Below are positions 7,765 to 16,133 of a DNA stretch of 34,082 nucleotides, in pieces. Origin of the DNA: MGML01 sp034416335 (GTDB taxonomy: Bacteria > Chloroflexota > Dehalococcoidia > Dehalococcoidales > UBA2162). The stretch spans positions 1 to 34,082 of the forward strand of contig DAOULV010000006.1 of the NCBI GenBank assembly GCA_034416335.1. The letters run 5' to 3'. The notes under the pieces are model-generated. The model ran no database searches. It was not told the origin of the DNA and saw nothing but the letters and a program-made list of their open reading frames with translations. Positions within the stretch are counted from its first letter, which is position 1. Every line of letters begins with the position of its first letter. The position numbers were made by a program, and so were the translations under genes.

Positions 7765-9543
7765 CTAACGTGCCTCCGTTGGATTTTCTTCCTGGAACAT
7801 TAACTGTGACTTATAAATCTGGTAGTAAAGACCTTCCTTAGCCATAAGCTCAGTGTGATTTCCTTTTTCGATAACCTCACCTTTTTCCAGCATCAGGATA
7901 AGGTCGGCATTCTTAATTATCGGTAACCGGTGGGTGATAATAAACGTGGTCCGCCCCTCAATCAAACGGTCAAGGGCTTGCCGTATCAATTTCTCGGTTT
8001 CAGCATCAACACTGGACATCGAGTCATCCAGCACAAGAATGCTGGGATTTATTAGCAGTGTACGGGCAATGGCGAGACGCTGTTTTTCACCTCCGGAGAG
8101 AGTCAGTCCTCGCTCCCCGACCCAGGTTTCGTAGCCGTCGGGCAGTGTAACTACGAAATCGTGAAGATGGGCTGCCTTGGATACCGCTTCAATTTGCTCC
8201 ATATCCGCACCCACCGCTCCATAGGCTATGTTGTCCCTGATAGTGCCGGAAAAGAGGAAAATATCCTGCTGCGATATTCCGACATTCCGACGGAGCGACG
8301 CAAGGGTGACGTCACGGATATCTATACCGTCTATACTTATCGCTCCGCTGCTGACATCGTAGAATCGTGAAAGTAAATTGGCTATCGTGCTTTTACCGCT
8401 TCCCGAACCGCCAATCAGGGCTATCAGATCACCGGGTTTGGCATCAAAACTGACATCATTCAGGGTAGGAGCCACTGAATCATAACTGAAACTTACGTTA
8501 CTGAATGCGACTGCTCCGTCCACTTTGCCAAGTTCGGTAGCATCCGGTTTTTCTTTTACGGCTGATTCGGTGTCCAGGATTTCGAGAATACGCTGCCCGG
8601 CTGATATTGTCCGGGTAACCATGTTTACCAGCATTCCTGACTGACGGACCGGCATCACCATCATGTTCACATAGAGGATAAACTGTGTAAGGTCACCTAT
8701 CGTCATCGTTCCGTTGACGATCTGCGTACCGCCGTACCACAGAACAAGTATTGTCGGCAGACCCATCAGGAGTATCATGGCCGGCATATTGACTGACATA
8801 TGCCTGGCAATACCGATTTGCTGGTCATAAAGACTGGTGGCCTGAACGGAGAATTTTCTGCTTTCTTCTTTCTGCCGGTTGAAGGCTTTAATGACTCTCA
8901 CACCGATAAGACTTTCCTGCAGAATCGTGCCCAGTTCTGCCATCAGTTCCTGGGTCCGTAACCACATAGGGCGGATATGACTGCTGAATCGGTACGCCAG
9001 CCAGGCGATAAATGGCATAAACGCCATTGTCATCAAAGTCAGTTTCCAGTCGATCAGGAGCAGTATGACACCGACGACGGTGACCATAATCACCATCTGG
9101 ACAAGTCCTATCAGACCCATACCGAAAAACATGCGGATTGCTTCTACATCGACCGTTGCCCGGGACATAAGCTGACCGGTCTGGGCCTGGTCGTAATAAG
9201 CAAAACTCAGTCGCTGCAGGCGGTCATAGATAGCGTTCCTGACATCGTAGGAAACTTTTTGTGAAATTACCTCCTGCAGGTAACTTTGTCCGTAACCCGC
9301 CAGCCCTCGAAGAGCACTGGCGACGATAATGGTCCCGGCTACCAGCCACATGGCAGTTTCGCGGGCCATCGGCCACCAGAGGAAACTGCTGTCGGTAACG
9401 CGTAACGCCGTGTCTATGCCGTCACCAAGCATCCGCGGCACTATCATGCTCAGGATAAGCTGGAAGAACAGGCATCCCAGGGCAAGCGAAAGCCACCCAA
9501 GGCGAGACCGGACAAAGATGAATAATCTCAGTATTACTTTCAT
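7765..9543 (-). CDS. ABC exporter, fused permease-ATPase, subunit with degenerate Walker B
   Basis: First half of the heterodimeric exporter (MdlA/BmrC/TM287-like), 592 residues. Six membrane helices lie in about 15-310, followed by the ATPase domain: Walker A GGSGSGKST (378-386), signature LSGGE (482-486), Walker B SILVLDDS with Asp507 where the catalytic Glu normally stands, and switch His538. In heterodimeric exporters this Asp together with a non-standard signature in the partner marks one non-hydrolysing site; both marks are present in this pair. The gene starts 38 bases after padR. The ribosome site is weak, which fits translation from a polycistronic message. Expression is probably limited by the PadR operator at 10113-10126. 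Confidence 0.93.
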   Translation of the reverse strand: MKVILRLFIFVRSRLGWLSLALGCLFFQLILSMIVPRMLGDGIDTALRVTDSSFLWWPMARETAMWLVAGTIIVASALRGLAGYGQSYLQEVISQKVSYDVRNAIYDRLQRLSFAYYDQAQTGQLMSRATVDVEAIRMFFGMGLIGLVQMVIMVTVVGVILLLIDWKLTLMTMAFMPFIAWLAYRFSSHIRPMWLRTQELMAELGTILQESLIGVRVIKAFNRQKEESRKFSVQATSLYDQQIGIARHMSVNMPAMILLMGLPTILVLWYGGTQIVNGTMTIGDLTQFILYVNMMVMPVRQSGMLVNMVTRTISAGQRILEILDTESAVKEKPDATELGKVDGAVAFSNVSFSYDSVAPTLNDVSFDAKPGDLIALIGGSGSGKSTIANLLSRFYDVSSGAISIDGIDIRDVTLASLRRNVGISQQDIFLFSGTIRDNIAYGAVGADMEQIEAVSKAAHLHDFVVTLPDGYETWVGERGLTLSGGEKQRLAIARTLLINPSILVLDDSMSSVDAETEKLIRQALDRLIEGRTTFIITHRLPIIKNADLILMLEKGEVIEKGNHTELMAKEGLYYQIYKSQLMFQEENPTEAR

Positions 9544-9581
9544 ACTACGTTCAATATGTTACCTGTCATGACAGAGCATGA

Positions 9582-10091
9582 CTACTTTTCAGAAATTTCC
9601 CGGTAAGCGTGAGACAGCACTTTACGCATGCGGCTGAGTTTATCGGCATCTGCGTCGCGGACCTTGTCTCTAATCAAACCGGCGAGCCTGTCAAGCTCGC
9701 GCATCGTATCTATTATATCACTGGCGTTTTCAGGATTCCACCATTGTTTCATCTGGGCATTTATTCTTTTTTCTGACTCCTTTTCTTCTTCAAGGAATTT
9801 GAGCCCTTCGTCGGTAATTGTATAGACTTTCTTGCCGTCCTGCTCGGCGGCGCTGACCTGTCCCATTTCTTCAAGCATCTGTAACGTTGGGTAAACAGAC
9901 CCCGGACTGGGCACGTAGAAACTGTGAAAACGTTCTTCCAGGGCGTGGATGATTTCGTATCCGTAGCTCGGTTTCTCTTTCAGGTGTTGAAGGAGTATAT
10001 ATTTGAAGTCTCCTCTTTGAAAAGGTCGCCTGTGGTGCTGTCTGAAAGGAGGATGTCCTATTTTGTCTTTATGTTGCTTGCCGTCTATAAT
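9582..10091 (-). CDS. PadR-family transcriptional repressor with non-canonical start codon
   Basis: Winged-helix repressor, likely controlling itself and the exporter genes. The frame reads FKYILLQHLKEKPSYGYEI...EERFHSFYVPSPGSVYPTLQMLEEMG, a typical PadR DNA-binding domain, then a helical dimerisation tail. An internal GTG (9914) would remove the first helices of the wing domain, so translation must start earlier. Between the in-frame stop at 10094 and that GTG there is no in-frame ATG, GTG or TTG. The candidates are ATT (10091) or ATA (10088), three and six bases after AGAGG (10099-10095), giving 169 or 168 residues, a normal size. A basic His/Arg-rich tail (FRQHHRRPFQRG) precedes the domain, as in relatives. 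A sequencing or frameshift error is the alternative. Confidence 0.8.
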   Translation of the reverse strand: MIDGKQHKDKIGHPPFRQHHRRPFQRGDFKYILLQHLKEKPSYGYEIIHALEERFHSFYVPSPGSVYPTLQMLEEMGQVSAAEQDGKKVYTITDEGLKFLEEEKESEKRINAQMKQWWNPENASDIIDTMRELDRLAGLIRDKVRDADADKLSRMRKVLSHAYREISEK

Positions 10092-10112
10092 TTACCTCTG
10101 TCGAACAGGTGA

Positions 10113-10159
10113 AGCGATATATCGCTATAATTATAAAATAGGTGTTTTCTGCCTGTCAA
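10113..10159 (-). promoter_or_regulatory. Promoter and palindromic operator of the padR-exporter operon
   Basis: A perfect -35 TTGACA (10159-10154) and perfect -10 TATAAT (10135-10130) are 18 bases apart. The 14-base perfect palindrome AGCGATATATCGCT (10113-10126) follows at once, at the expected transcription start. The position fits a repressor site for PadR itself, blocking its own promoter. Promoter and palindrome are seen; PadR binding is inferred. Confidence 0.78.
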
Positions 10160-10360
10160 TAGTTAACTTTGTTAATATTCCATGTCCTGAAATATTTTCT
10201 GATAATTTTACTTATACTGGAGCTTGAGTATTCCCATTTGTCTTTATCTTCCATCCGGTATGATTTGTAATCCGCGGGAATTTCAAGGATATGTACGGGG
10301 ACTTACAGAGTAAATATCGTATAAAAAATACCAGGACGAAGATTAGTTTGTGAAAATCTA

Positions 10361-10389
10361 TTGACAAGTCTATGATATACCACTATTAT
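10361..10389 (+). promoter_or_regulatory. Predicted promoter of the solute-binding protein gene
   Basis: TTGACA (10361-10366) and TATTAT (10384-10389) are 17 bases apart. Transcription would start near 10396, leaving a leader of about 140 bases before the start codon. The rest of 10160-10360 shows no gene. Confidence 0.68.
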
Positions 10390-10438
10390 AGTCGGTAATT
10401 ATTAAATGAAGATACTACTAATTCCCGAATAAACTGTG

Positions 10439-10480
10439 AGCTGCGGTTTAGATAATTTTACCGTGGCTTTTTATTTTTTT
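10439..10480 (+). terminator. Terminator-like hairpin in the leader of the solute-binding protein gene
   Basis: AGCTGCGGT (10439-10447) can pair with ACCGTGGCT (10460-10468), nine pairs including two G-U, directly followed by a T-rich run (10469-10480, one A). It lies between the predicted promoter and the gene, so it could act as an attenuator or end a short leader RNA. The pairing is seen; regulation is inferred. Confidence 0.5.
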
Positions 10481-10534
10481 AATCCGTCGATAATTCAGGG
10501 CCATATAATAAAATAAGGAATGAGGAGGTTTGTT

Positions 10535-12304
10535 ATGGTCAGGAAAACGATATGGCTACTAGTAAGCAGCCTGATGGTGCTGTCGCTGGTTATCGCTTCC
10601 TGCGGTGGAGGGGAGACCGAAACTGAGACGGAAACAGGGACAGGAACCGAGACAGGAGGAGGTTACGCACCCCGAACAGAACCGAAGTATGGCGGACAGT
10701 TTGTGAGGATAGGTCTGGGTGATTACAGGTCTATCGATTACGCTGCTGCCCGAGACATGTTCACTCCTATGCTCATGGGTGAGGAATTGCTTATGGGTGA
10801 CTGGACAAGAGGTCCGGCTGGTACTGGAGAAAACAACTGGGATGGCGGTTTCGCCGGTTTTATCTCCCAGTTAACAGGAAAACTGGCTGAAAGCTGGGAA
10901 ATGCCAGATAGCGAGACACTTCTCTATCACATCCGCAAGGGCGTTCACTGGTGGGATAAACCCCCTGCAAACGGCAGAGAAATGACTGCTGACGATGTGG
11001 TATGGAATCTGGAAAGGATATTCTCGTCTAATTTATCCTATCTCTACAATTCTTACACGACAGTAGATAAACAGCCACGGTCATTCGAGGCTATCGACGA
11101 TTATACCGTCGAGGTTAAGGTTAAGCCGGAATGGCAGGGACTGATGGCAACGGTTGTCGGAGACTTTGCCTGGCACATATGTCCTGATGCAATAGAAGCG
11201 AATGGCGGGAAGCCGTTAGACGTGGACCAGTGGCAGGACTTTATCGGGACCGGAGCATACATGATGAGTAACTGGGTTACCAGCAGTTATATCGAGTTCG
11301 AGAAGAACCCTAACTACTGGCAGACCGACCCGATAAATAAGGGGAACAAGCTCCCGTATCCCGACGGTATTAAGGAATCGATTATTGCCGATAAGTCCAC
11401 TCAGCTCGCGGCTTTCAGGACAGGTAAAGCAGACATGGTGAGCTGGGGCATTAACTGGGAAGATGTTGAGCAGCTGACCGCTCAGCATCCTGAGCTGCTG
11501 ACTTATTCTCATCCTGCAGCCAGCATCAGTTTCATCTGGCCCAGGCTGGACAAGGACTACCCCTGGAACGATATAAGAGTACGTTACGCAATGAACCTGG
11601 CTGTAAACCAGCAGGACATACTTGATAATTACTACGGCGGTTATGCTGATTTGCTTGCCTGGCCTTATCCCAACCTGAAGGTGTTCAGCCCGGTATATAC
11701 CCCGCTGGAAGAGCAGTCGCAGATAGTTCAGGACCTGTTCGGATATGACCCGGAACGAGCCAAGGAACTGTTAGCTGAAGCCGGATATCCCGATGGGTTC
11801 AAATGTAAGGTCGATTGCTCCTCTGCCCAGACCGATTACCTGTCAATATATAAGGAATACCTGGCAGCCGTCGGTATCGACATGGAGCTGGCTAACCTCG
11901 AAAATAGTGTTTATATGAGTGTCTGGATTGGAGGAACCTACGAGCAGATGCTTTATGCTAATGACTATGTGGGCAACGCTTACCGGATGATGTGTATGAC
12001 GGAAGCCAGCATCTGGAACTACAGCAGATTCAAGGCTGACAAGACCGAGGCAGCCGTACAGACAATTTCTGAAAACCTCGGTAAAAACGACACTGTAGTT
12101 GCCGCGACAATGAAAGAAATAGGCCCCTGGGAACTTGAGCAGTCAGTCCCGATTTACATGCCCGGACCACATGCTTTCGTTGTATGGTGGCCATGGCTCC
12201 AGAACTTCTACGGTGCCGTCGAAGGTGGTGGCTATTCCAACCTGGACGAGTACATAATGTATATCTGGCTCGACACAAACATGAAAAAAGGAATGGGCTA
12301 CTAA
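10535..12304 (+). CDS. ABC-type peptide/nickel-family (family 5) solute-binding lipoprotein
   Basis: Surface lipoprotein that would capture an oligopeptide or other small solute for an ABC importer. It has 589 residues from ATG 10535, chosen because AGGAGG (10523-10528) lies six bases upstream; ATG 10520 has no proper site. The signal peptide ends in a lipobox VIASC (Cys23), followed by an acidic Thr/Glu/Gly-rich linker (GGGETETETETGTGTETGGG). Then comes the SBP_bac_5 fold with LAESWEMPDSETLLYHIRKG, MTADDVVWNLERIF and DIRVRYAMNLAVNQQDI, all typical. A Trp-rich patch, VVWWPWLQNFYG, is near the C-terminus. No permease or ATPase genes are beside it, so it is an orphan binding protein, or its transporter is elsewhere. 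The substrate cannot be told. Confidence 0.92.
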   Translation: MVRKTIWLLVSSLMVLSLVIASCGGGETETETETGTGTETGGGYAPRTEPKYGGQFVRIGLGDYRSIDYAAARDMFTPMLMGEELLMGDWTRGPAGTGENNWDGGFAGFISQLTGKLAESWEMPDSETLLYHIRKGVHWWDKPPANGREMTADDVVWNLERIFSSNLSYLYNSYTTVDKQPRSFEAIDDYTVEVKVKPEWQGLMATVVGDFAWHICPDAIEANGGKPLDVDQWQDFIGTGAYMMSNWVTSSYIEFEKNPNYWQTDPINKGNKLPYPDGIKESIIADKSTQLAAFRTGKADMVSWGINWEDVEQLTAQHPELLTYSHPAASISFIWPRLDKDYPWNDIRVRYAMNLAVNQQDILDNYYGGYADLLAWPYPNLKVFSPVYTPLEEQSQIVQDLFGYDPERAKELLAEAGYPDGFKCKVDCSSAQTDYLSIYKEYLAAVGIDMELANLENSVYMSVWIGGTYEQMLYANDYVGNAYRMMCMTEASIWNYSRFKADKTEAAVQTISENLGKNDTVVAATMKEIGPWELEQSVPIYMPGPHAFVVWWPWLQNFYGAVEGGGYSNLDEYIMYIWLDTNMKKGMGY

Positions 12305-12333
12305 AAACCAGCATCTGAAAAATGGTTATAATA

Positions 12334-12370
12334 AGAAGCCGGACGGGACGCCTCGTCCGGCTTCTCATGT
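12334..12370 (+). terminator. Rho-independent terminator after the solute-binding protein gene
   Basis: A 12-bp perfect stem, AGAAGCCGGACG (12334-12345) with CGTCCGGCTTCT (12354-12365), has an 8-base loop and a short T-rich tail (CATGTTTT). It lies 30 bases past the stop codon. Confidence 0.82.
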
Positions 12371-12383
12371 TTTCCACCAATAT

Positions 12384-12476
12384 TTACCTGTGAGTTAAAT
12401 ACAAGTGCCTTCTCATTGCAGTGTTTTCGGGATTATAGGGAGACATATCGGAAACGGACTCCGCAATGAGGTTTTC
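12384..12476 (-). pseudogene. Probable separated C-terminal 30 codons of the methyltransferase
   Basis: In the same frame after the TGA of the methyltransferase, an open stretch ends at TAA (12386-12384). Its translation contains ENLIAES and RRHLYLTHR, which fit the expected family C-terminus. It has no start or ribosome site of its own and lies within what would otherwise be a spacer. Resemblance is from memory and not checked by search. Confidence 0.5.
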
Positions 12477-13379
12477 TCAGACGAAAAGATTTCCTTCCAG
12501 ATCGAATTTTTCCTTCATTTCACTTACTACTCTATATTTGTGCTGCTGGTGTTCCCAATTTTCTCTGCTGAGGTCGTATGTGTCGTAAAGCAGGCCGGTC
12601 TTTGCCAGCGAAGTAGAAAGGTTGCTTCCGTCCATACTCAGATAAAAAATAGCCATTCTTCCGTCCGGCTTAAGTAATTTGTTCCAGGCTGAGAGTAGTT
12701 TGTCCGTATCGCTGAAGTATATCGAATCGATCGAGAGAATAAGGTCGAATTGCTCGCCGTCCCTGACCGGATTTTCCATATCAGCAACCCGGAAATGCAG
12801 CCTGTCACGTTTTGAAGCAGTACGCTTCAGGGCTGCTTCGACGGCTTCAGGAATATAATCTATTCCGGTAACCCGGGCGCCAGTATTATCGGAGATATAT
12901 TCGGCAATCTTTCCGTTTCCGCACCCGATATCGAGCACGGAAGAACCGGAGTGAATCCGCACTTTTTCCAGCATCATCTGAAGTTGAGCGATATCGCTGA
13001 AACCGTGCTGGCTCAGGTTTGCTCCGAAGACACGCCTGCTGTATTCGGAAAACGCTTGGCTGTTTTCAACTGCAGTATGGTATTCCCTGTACCAGTAGTA
13101 AATCGGCGGTCTGGCTTTCCTGACCTGTTCCGCAGCTGTTTTCCCTTCCGGTGTCAGTGCCCAGAAGTCCCGGTGCGGTTTAACGAGCCCCCGAGTATGG
13201 AGATCGGTAAACGCGGTAGATAAATCTTCCCGGAACTTCCTGAAATAAGTCTTAGCTTCTTCGATGTTTTCAGGAAAAGACCTGTAGGAATTATTGTTAG
13301 GCGAATCGACCGGGAACTCCAGCTCCGCCAGGGTAATCAGCGCCTGTATTTCCGCTTCACGATAATTATCTGTAATCAT
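12477..13379 (-). CDS. SAM-dependent methyltransferase with N-terminal helical domain, ended by an in-frame TGA
   Basis: Class I methyltransferase of unknown substrate, 300 residues. The N-terminal part (1-110) is helical and winged-helix-like (DLHTRGLVKPHRDFWALTPEG). The Rossmann domain has motif I VLDIGCGNG (148-156), acidic Asp174 after the second strand (VTGIDY), and RVADMENP (197-204). GAGGAG precedes the ATG at 13379. The frame stops with TGA at 12479-12477, directly after EGNLFV. It continues for 30 more codons to TAA at 12384 with a sequence (ENLIAESV...RRHLYLTHR) that resembles the C-terminus I recall for this family, where YENR... and RYLYHV-type ends follow EGNLFL. The gene may thus be a recent nonsense mutant, be read through, or contain a sequence error. 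It is divergent from phoB. Confidence 0.82.
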   Translation of the reverse strand: MITDNYREAEIQALITLAELEFPVDSPNNNSYRSFPENIEEAKTYFRKFREDLSTAFTDLHTRGLVKPHRDFWALTPEGKTAAEQVRKARPPIYYWYREYHTAVENSQAFSEYSRRVFGANLSQHGFSDIAQLQMMLEKVRIHSGSSVLDIGCGNGKIAEYISDNTGARVTGIDYIPEAVEAALKRTASKRDRLHFRVADMENPVRDGEQFDLILSIDSIYFSDTDKLLSAWNKLLKPDGRMAIFYLSMDGSNLSTSLAKTGLLYDTYDLSRENWEHQQHKYRVVSEMKEKFDLEGNLFV

Positions 13380-13482
13380 TCAGCTCCTCAGGTGAAAATA
13401 TAAACGATTATCCGACGAGTGTAAACAGGTTAATAGTAAGAGATTGTTCAGGCAATCATTTTAAGGATATACTTATGTCAGG

Positions 13483-14178
13483 ATGGGTGATAAAAAGATC
13501 CTGGTTGTTGAAGACGACCGTAACCTTCTGGATACACTGGTCTACAACATCGAAAAAGAAGGTTATAAGGTTGTCACGTCGATGAACGGTGAGGAAGCTG
13601 TTGACTCGGCACGTAAAGAGACTCCTGCCCTTATAATCCTGGATATAATGCTGCCGAAGCTAAACGGTCTTGAAGTGTGCAGAATTCTCAGGAAGGAAAT
13701 GACGGTCCCTATATTGATGCTTACCGCCAGGAATGAAGAAGTGGACAAAATAATAGGTCTTGAAGTCGGTGCGGATGATTATATGACCAAACCGTTCAGC
13801 ATGCGAGAACTTATTGCCCGCATCAGAGCCATGCTTCGGCGTGCCGATATGGCTGTCGCTGCGCCGGAACTAAAAGAAAAGACCATAATATCGGGGAATC
13901 TGGAGATAGATACCTATAGACACCGGGTAACTGTTTCCGGGAAAGAACTCGAATTATCACCCAAGGAATATGATTTACTCGTTTTTCTTGCTGCCAATAA
14001 AGGTCTCGTGTTCAACCGAGAACAGTTACTCGAAAAAGTGTGGGGATACGATTACGCAGGCGATACCAGGACCGTTGACGTACATATCAGGTGGCTCAGG
14101 CAGAAAATCGAGTCCGACCCTTCAAAACCGAAAAAGTTGATAACGGTACGCGGTACCGGCTATAAACTGGCAGGTTAA
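13483..14178 (+). CDS. phoB: PhoB/PhoP-type response regulator
   Basis: DNA-binding response regulator for phosphate starvation, 231 residues. The receiver domain (1-120) has acidic pocket Asp11/Asp12, phosphoacceptor Asp54 (IILDIMLP), Thr81 and Lys103 (TKPF). The OmpR-type winged helix (about 130-230) has LELSPKEYDLLVFLAANKGLVFNREQLLEKVWGYDY and RTVDVHIRWLRQKIE. The partner kinase starts one base after the stop codon, and pstSCAB-phoU follow on the same strand, so the phosphate role is well supported by context. The ribosome site is weak (CAGG two bases from the ATG; AAGGAT about 15 bases upstream). The box before pstS is its probable target. Confidence 0.93.
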   Translation: MGDKKILVVEDDRNLLDTLVYNIEKEGYKVVTSMNGEEAVDSARKETPALIILDIMLPKLNGLEVCRILRKEMTVPILMLTARNEEVDKIIGLEVGADDYMTKPFSMRELIARIRAMLRRADMAVAAPELKEKTIISGNLEIDTYRHRVTVSGKELELSPKEYDLLVFLAANKGLVFNREQLLEKVWGYDYAGDTRTVDVHIRWLRQKIESDPSKPKKLITVRGTGYKLAG

Positions 14179-14179
14179 T

Positions 14180-15955
14180 ATGTTCCGCAGTATACAGTGG
14201 CGTATAACTATAGCTTTCGCGATTTTAGTGCTGGTCGTTATGACCGTACTCGGTGTTTACCTGAGCAATCACGTCCGTAATATTCAGGTAGACAGCCTGC
14301 GTTACAGTCTCAGGGACCAGGCGACGATTCTGGCAGGAATAAGCCGCGAATACCTTTCGGATGAGTCTGGTGCCGGTAGTCTGCCTTCGGAAATTCTGAA
14401 GATAGGAAAACCCCTCGATGAAAGAATTACTCTGATAAATTCTGGAGGTGTGGTTCTGGTTGATACCGAAGAAGATGCTTCGGAGATGGAAAATCATGCC
14501 GGCAGACCCGAGTTCAGAAGTGCTCTGAATTCAGGTTACGGAGAAAGCACCCGTTTCAGTACCACCCTCGGGTACGAGATGATGTACGTTGCGGTACCAA
14601 TCACTTCCGAAGATGTTGTTGTCGGAGCGGTAAGAGTGGCGCTTCCGCTGACCGACATAAATAACATGGTCGGGAGTGTACTTACCAGCGTAATAATTGC
14701 ACTGATAATCACCATAGTGCTTGTTATCGTATCGGGATGGTTTATAGCGCGTTTATTCACCAGGCCGGTAAGAGAGGTAACCGAAGCTTCCAGACGGATT
14801 GCCTCCGGAGAGTTGAACCAGAGAATAGAATCCGGAGCAATGGATGAAACCGGTGAACTTGCCCGTTCCTTTAACCAGATGTCCGTAAAATTAACGGAGA
14901 TGGTCAGCAGAATATCCGGGGACCAGGCAAGGCTCAGTGGAATACTCGATAATATTGCCGACGGCGTTATTATGACCGACACCGAAGGAAATATAATCAT
15001 GGCTAATGAATCAATTAAGACGATATTCCGGGTTAATAACGAAGGACTTATCGGCAAACCGTTGATAGAAAAACTGCAGGACCATGAAATAGGTGAACTC
15101 CTGAATGCCTGCCTGAAGACGGGAATTGAACAGGCAGAGCAATTCGAGTCCGTCCATTATAAAAGGTATATACGGGCAATTGCGGTGCCGCTGGACGGTG
15201 ACAGATCCGGCGGGGTACTTCTTCTTTTCCAGGACCTGACCGAATTGCGTAATCTCCAGACGATGCGCCGTGAATTAATCGGCAATATTTCCCATGATTT
15301 CAGAACACCTCTGGCAGGGATAAAAGCTATGGTGGAGACGCTGCGGGACGGCGTAATCGATGACAGAGATATTGCATCCGATTTCCTGTCCCGGATAGAG
15401 AACGAAGTCGACCGGCTGACCCAGATGGTTACCGAACTCACGGAATTATCCAGGATAGAAACCGGGAGGTCCGAATTAAACTTGGAGCCGGTAAACATCC
15501 GTTCTCTTATCGATGAAGCTGTAAATCGGTTGAAACCCCAGGCGGAGCGGAAAGGTATTTCGATAGACGCTGGAAACGGGGCCGAACTTTCGGATGTAAC
15601 CGCAGACAGTGAGAGAATACTGCAGGTCCTGACCAATCTCCTCCATAATGCCGTGAAATTTACCGGAGACGACGGGCATATAGAAATTAACCCCGTGGAA
15701 GAGAACGGTATGGTCAGGATAGATATAACCGATAACGGTATCGGGATAGACTCCCGGGATTTACCCCACATTTTTGAACGTTTCTATATGGCGGACAGGG
15801 CCCGGGCTGGTGGAGGTACCGGAATGGGTCTGGCAATTGCCAAACATGTTATCGAAGCCCATCACGGGAATATTACTGCTCAGAGTATTGAAGGGGAAGG
15901 CTCAACATTCAGCATTTTTCTCCCCCTGAAAATAGTCCCCGAACAAAAGCGTTAA
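14180..15955 (+). CDS. phoR: PhoR-type sensor histidine kinase
   Basis: Membrane sensor kinase that phosphorylates the PhoB-type regulator, 591 residues. Membrane helix 1 is at about 9-29 and an extracytoplasmic sensor domain at 30-164. Helix 2 is at 165-192, HAMP at 188-241 and a PAS domain at about 248-355 (DNIADGVIMTDTEGNIIMAN). The dimerisation domain has His372 in SHDFRTPLAG, and the ATPase has the N box NLLHNAVKFT (486-495), DNGIGI (518-523) and GGTGMGLA (545-552). The extracytoplasmic domain is larger than in E. coli PhoR and resembles the PhoR/ResE type of Gram-positive bacteria. In other bacteria such kinases are held in check by PstB and PhoU, both encoded downstream here. Confidence 0.93.
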   Translation: MFRSIQWRITIAFAILVLVVMTVLGVYLSNHVRNIQVDSLRYSLRDQATILAGISREYLSDESGAGSLPSEILKIGKPLDERITLINSGGVVLVDTEEDASEMENHAGRPEFRSALNSGYGESTRFSTTLGYEMMYVAVPITSEDVVVGAVRVALPLTDINNMVGSVLTSVIIALIITIVLVIVSGWFIARLFTRPVREVTEASRRIASGELNQRIESGAMDETGELARSFNQMSVKLTEMVSRISGDQARLSGILDNIADGVIMTDTEGNIIMANESIKTIFRVNNEGLIGKPLIEKLQDHEIGELLNACLKTGIEQAEQFESVHYKRYIRAIAVPLDGDRSGGVLLLFQDLTELRNLQTMRRELIGNISHDFRTPLAGIKAMVETLRDGVIDDRDIASDFLSRIENEVDRLTQMVTELTELSRIETGRSELNLEPVNIRSLIDEAVNRLKPQAERKGISIDAGNGAELSDVTADSERILQVLTNLLHNAVKFTGDDGHIEINPVEENGMVRIDITDNGIGIDSRDLPHIFERFYMADRARAGGGTGMGLAIAKHVIEAHHGNITAQSIEGEGSTFSIFLPLKIVPEQKR

Positions 15956-15958
15956 AAT

Positions 15959-16008
15959 TTAACAAATTCTTAACACCTCCTTAAACCAATCTTAAGTTCC
16001 GATTATTA
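15959..16008 (+). promoter_or_regulatory. PhoP/PhoB-type box: direct repeats at 11-base spacing
   Basis: TTAACA (15959), TTAACA (15970), TTAAAC (15981) and TTAAGT (15992), and weakly TTATTA (16003), begin exactly 11 bases apart. This matches the layout of PhoP boxes in Bacillus (TTAACA-like hexamers with 5-base spacers). A possible -10, GATAGT, is at 16013-16018. It begins four bases past the phoR stop, so pstS can be induced separately from phoBR. A leader of about 110 bases follows, without a gene. Confidence 0.8.
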
Positions 16009-16133
16009 GACTGATAGTAGGAAATCAAGTCAGGTTTAAGGTTTTTTTATTGTAAACAAACACATCAGAAATAGAACGGCCGGTTCTTAAAAATAAGTCA
16101 AAAAACCAAAAGGTTTATCAGGAGGATTACAGG

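Noticed and set aside
12477..12479. TGA in the methyltransferase as a selenocysteine codon
   Set aside because: The residue expected there is not a catalytic Cys, the site is at the far C-terminus, and no convincing stem-loop follows directly.
16072..16086. Second GAAC...GTTC palindrome, before pstS, as an SOS box
   Set aside because: The half-sites are five rather than four bases apart and the arms are only five bases; it is not a match to the GAAC-N4-GTTC form.
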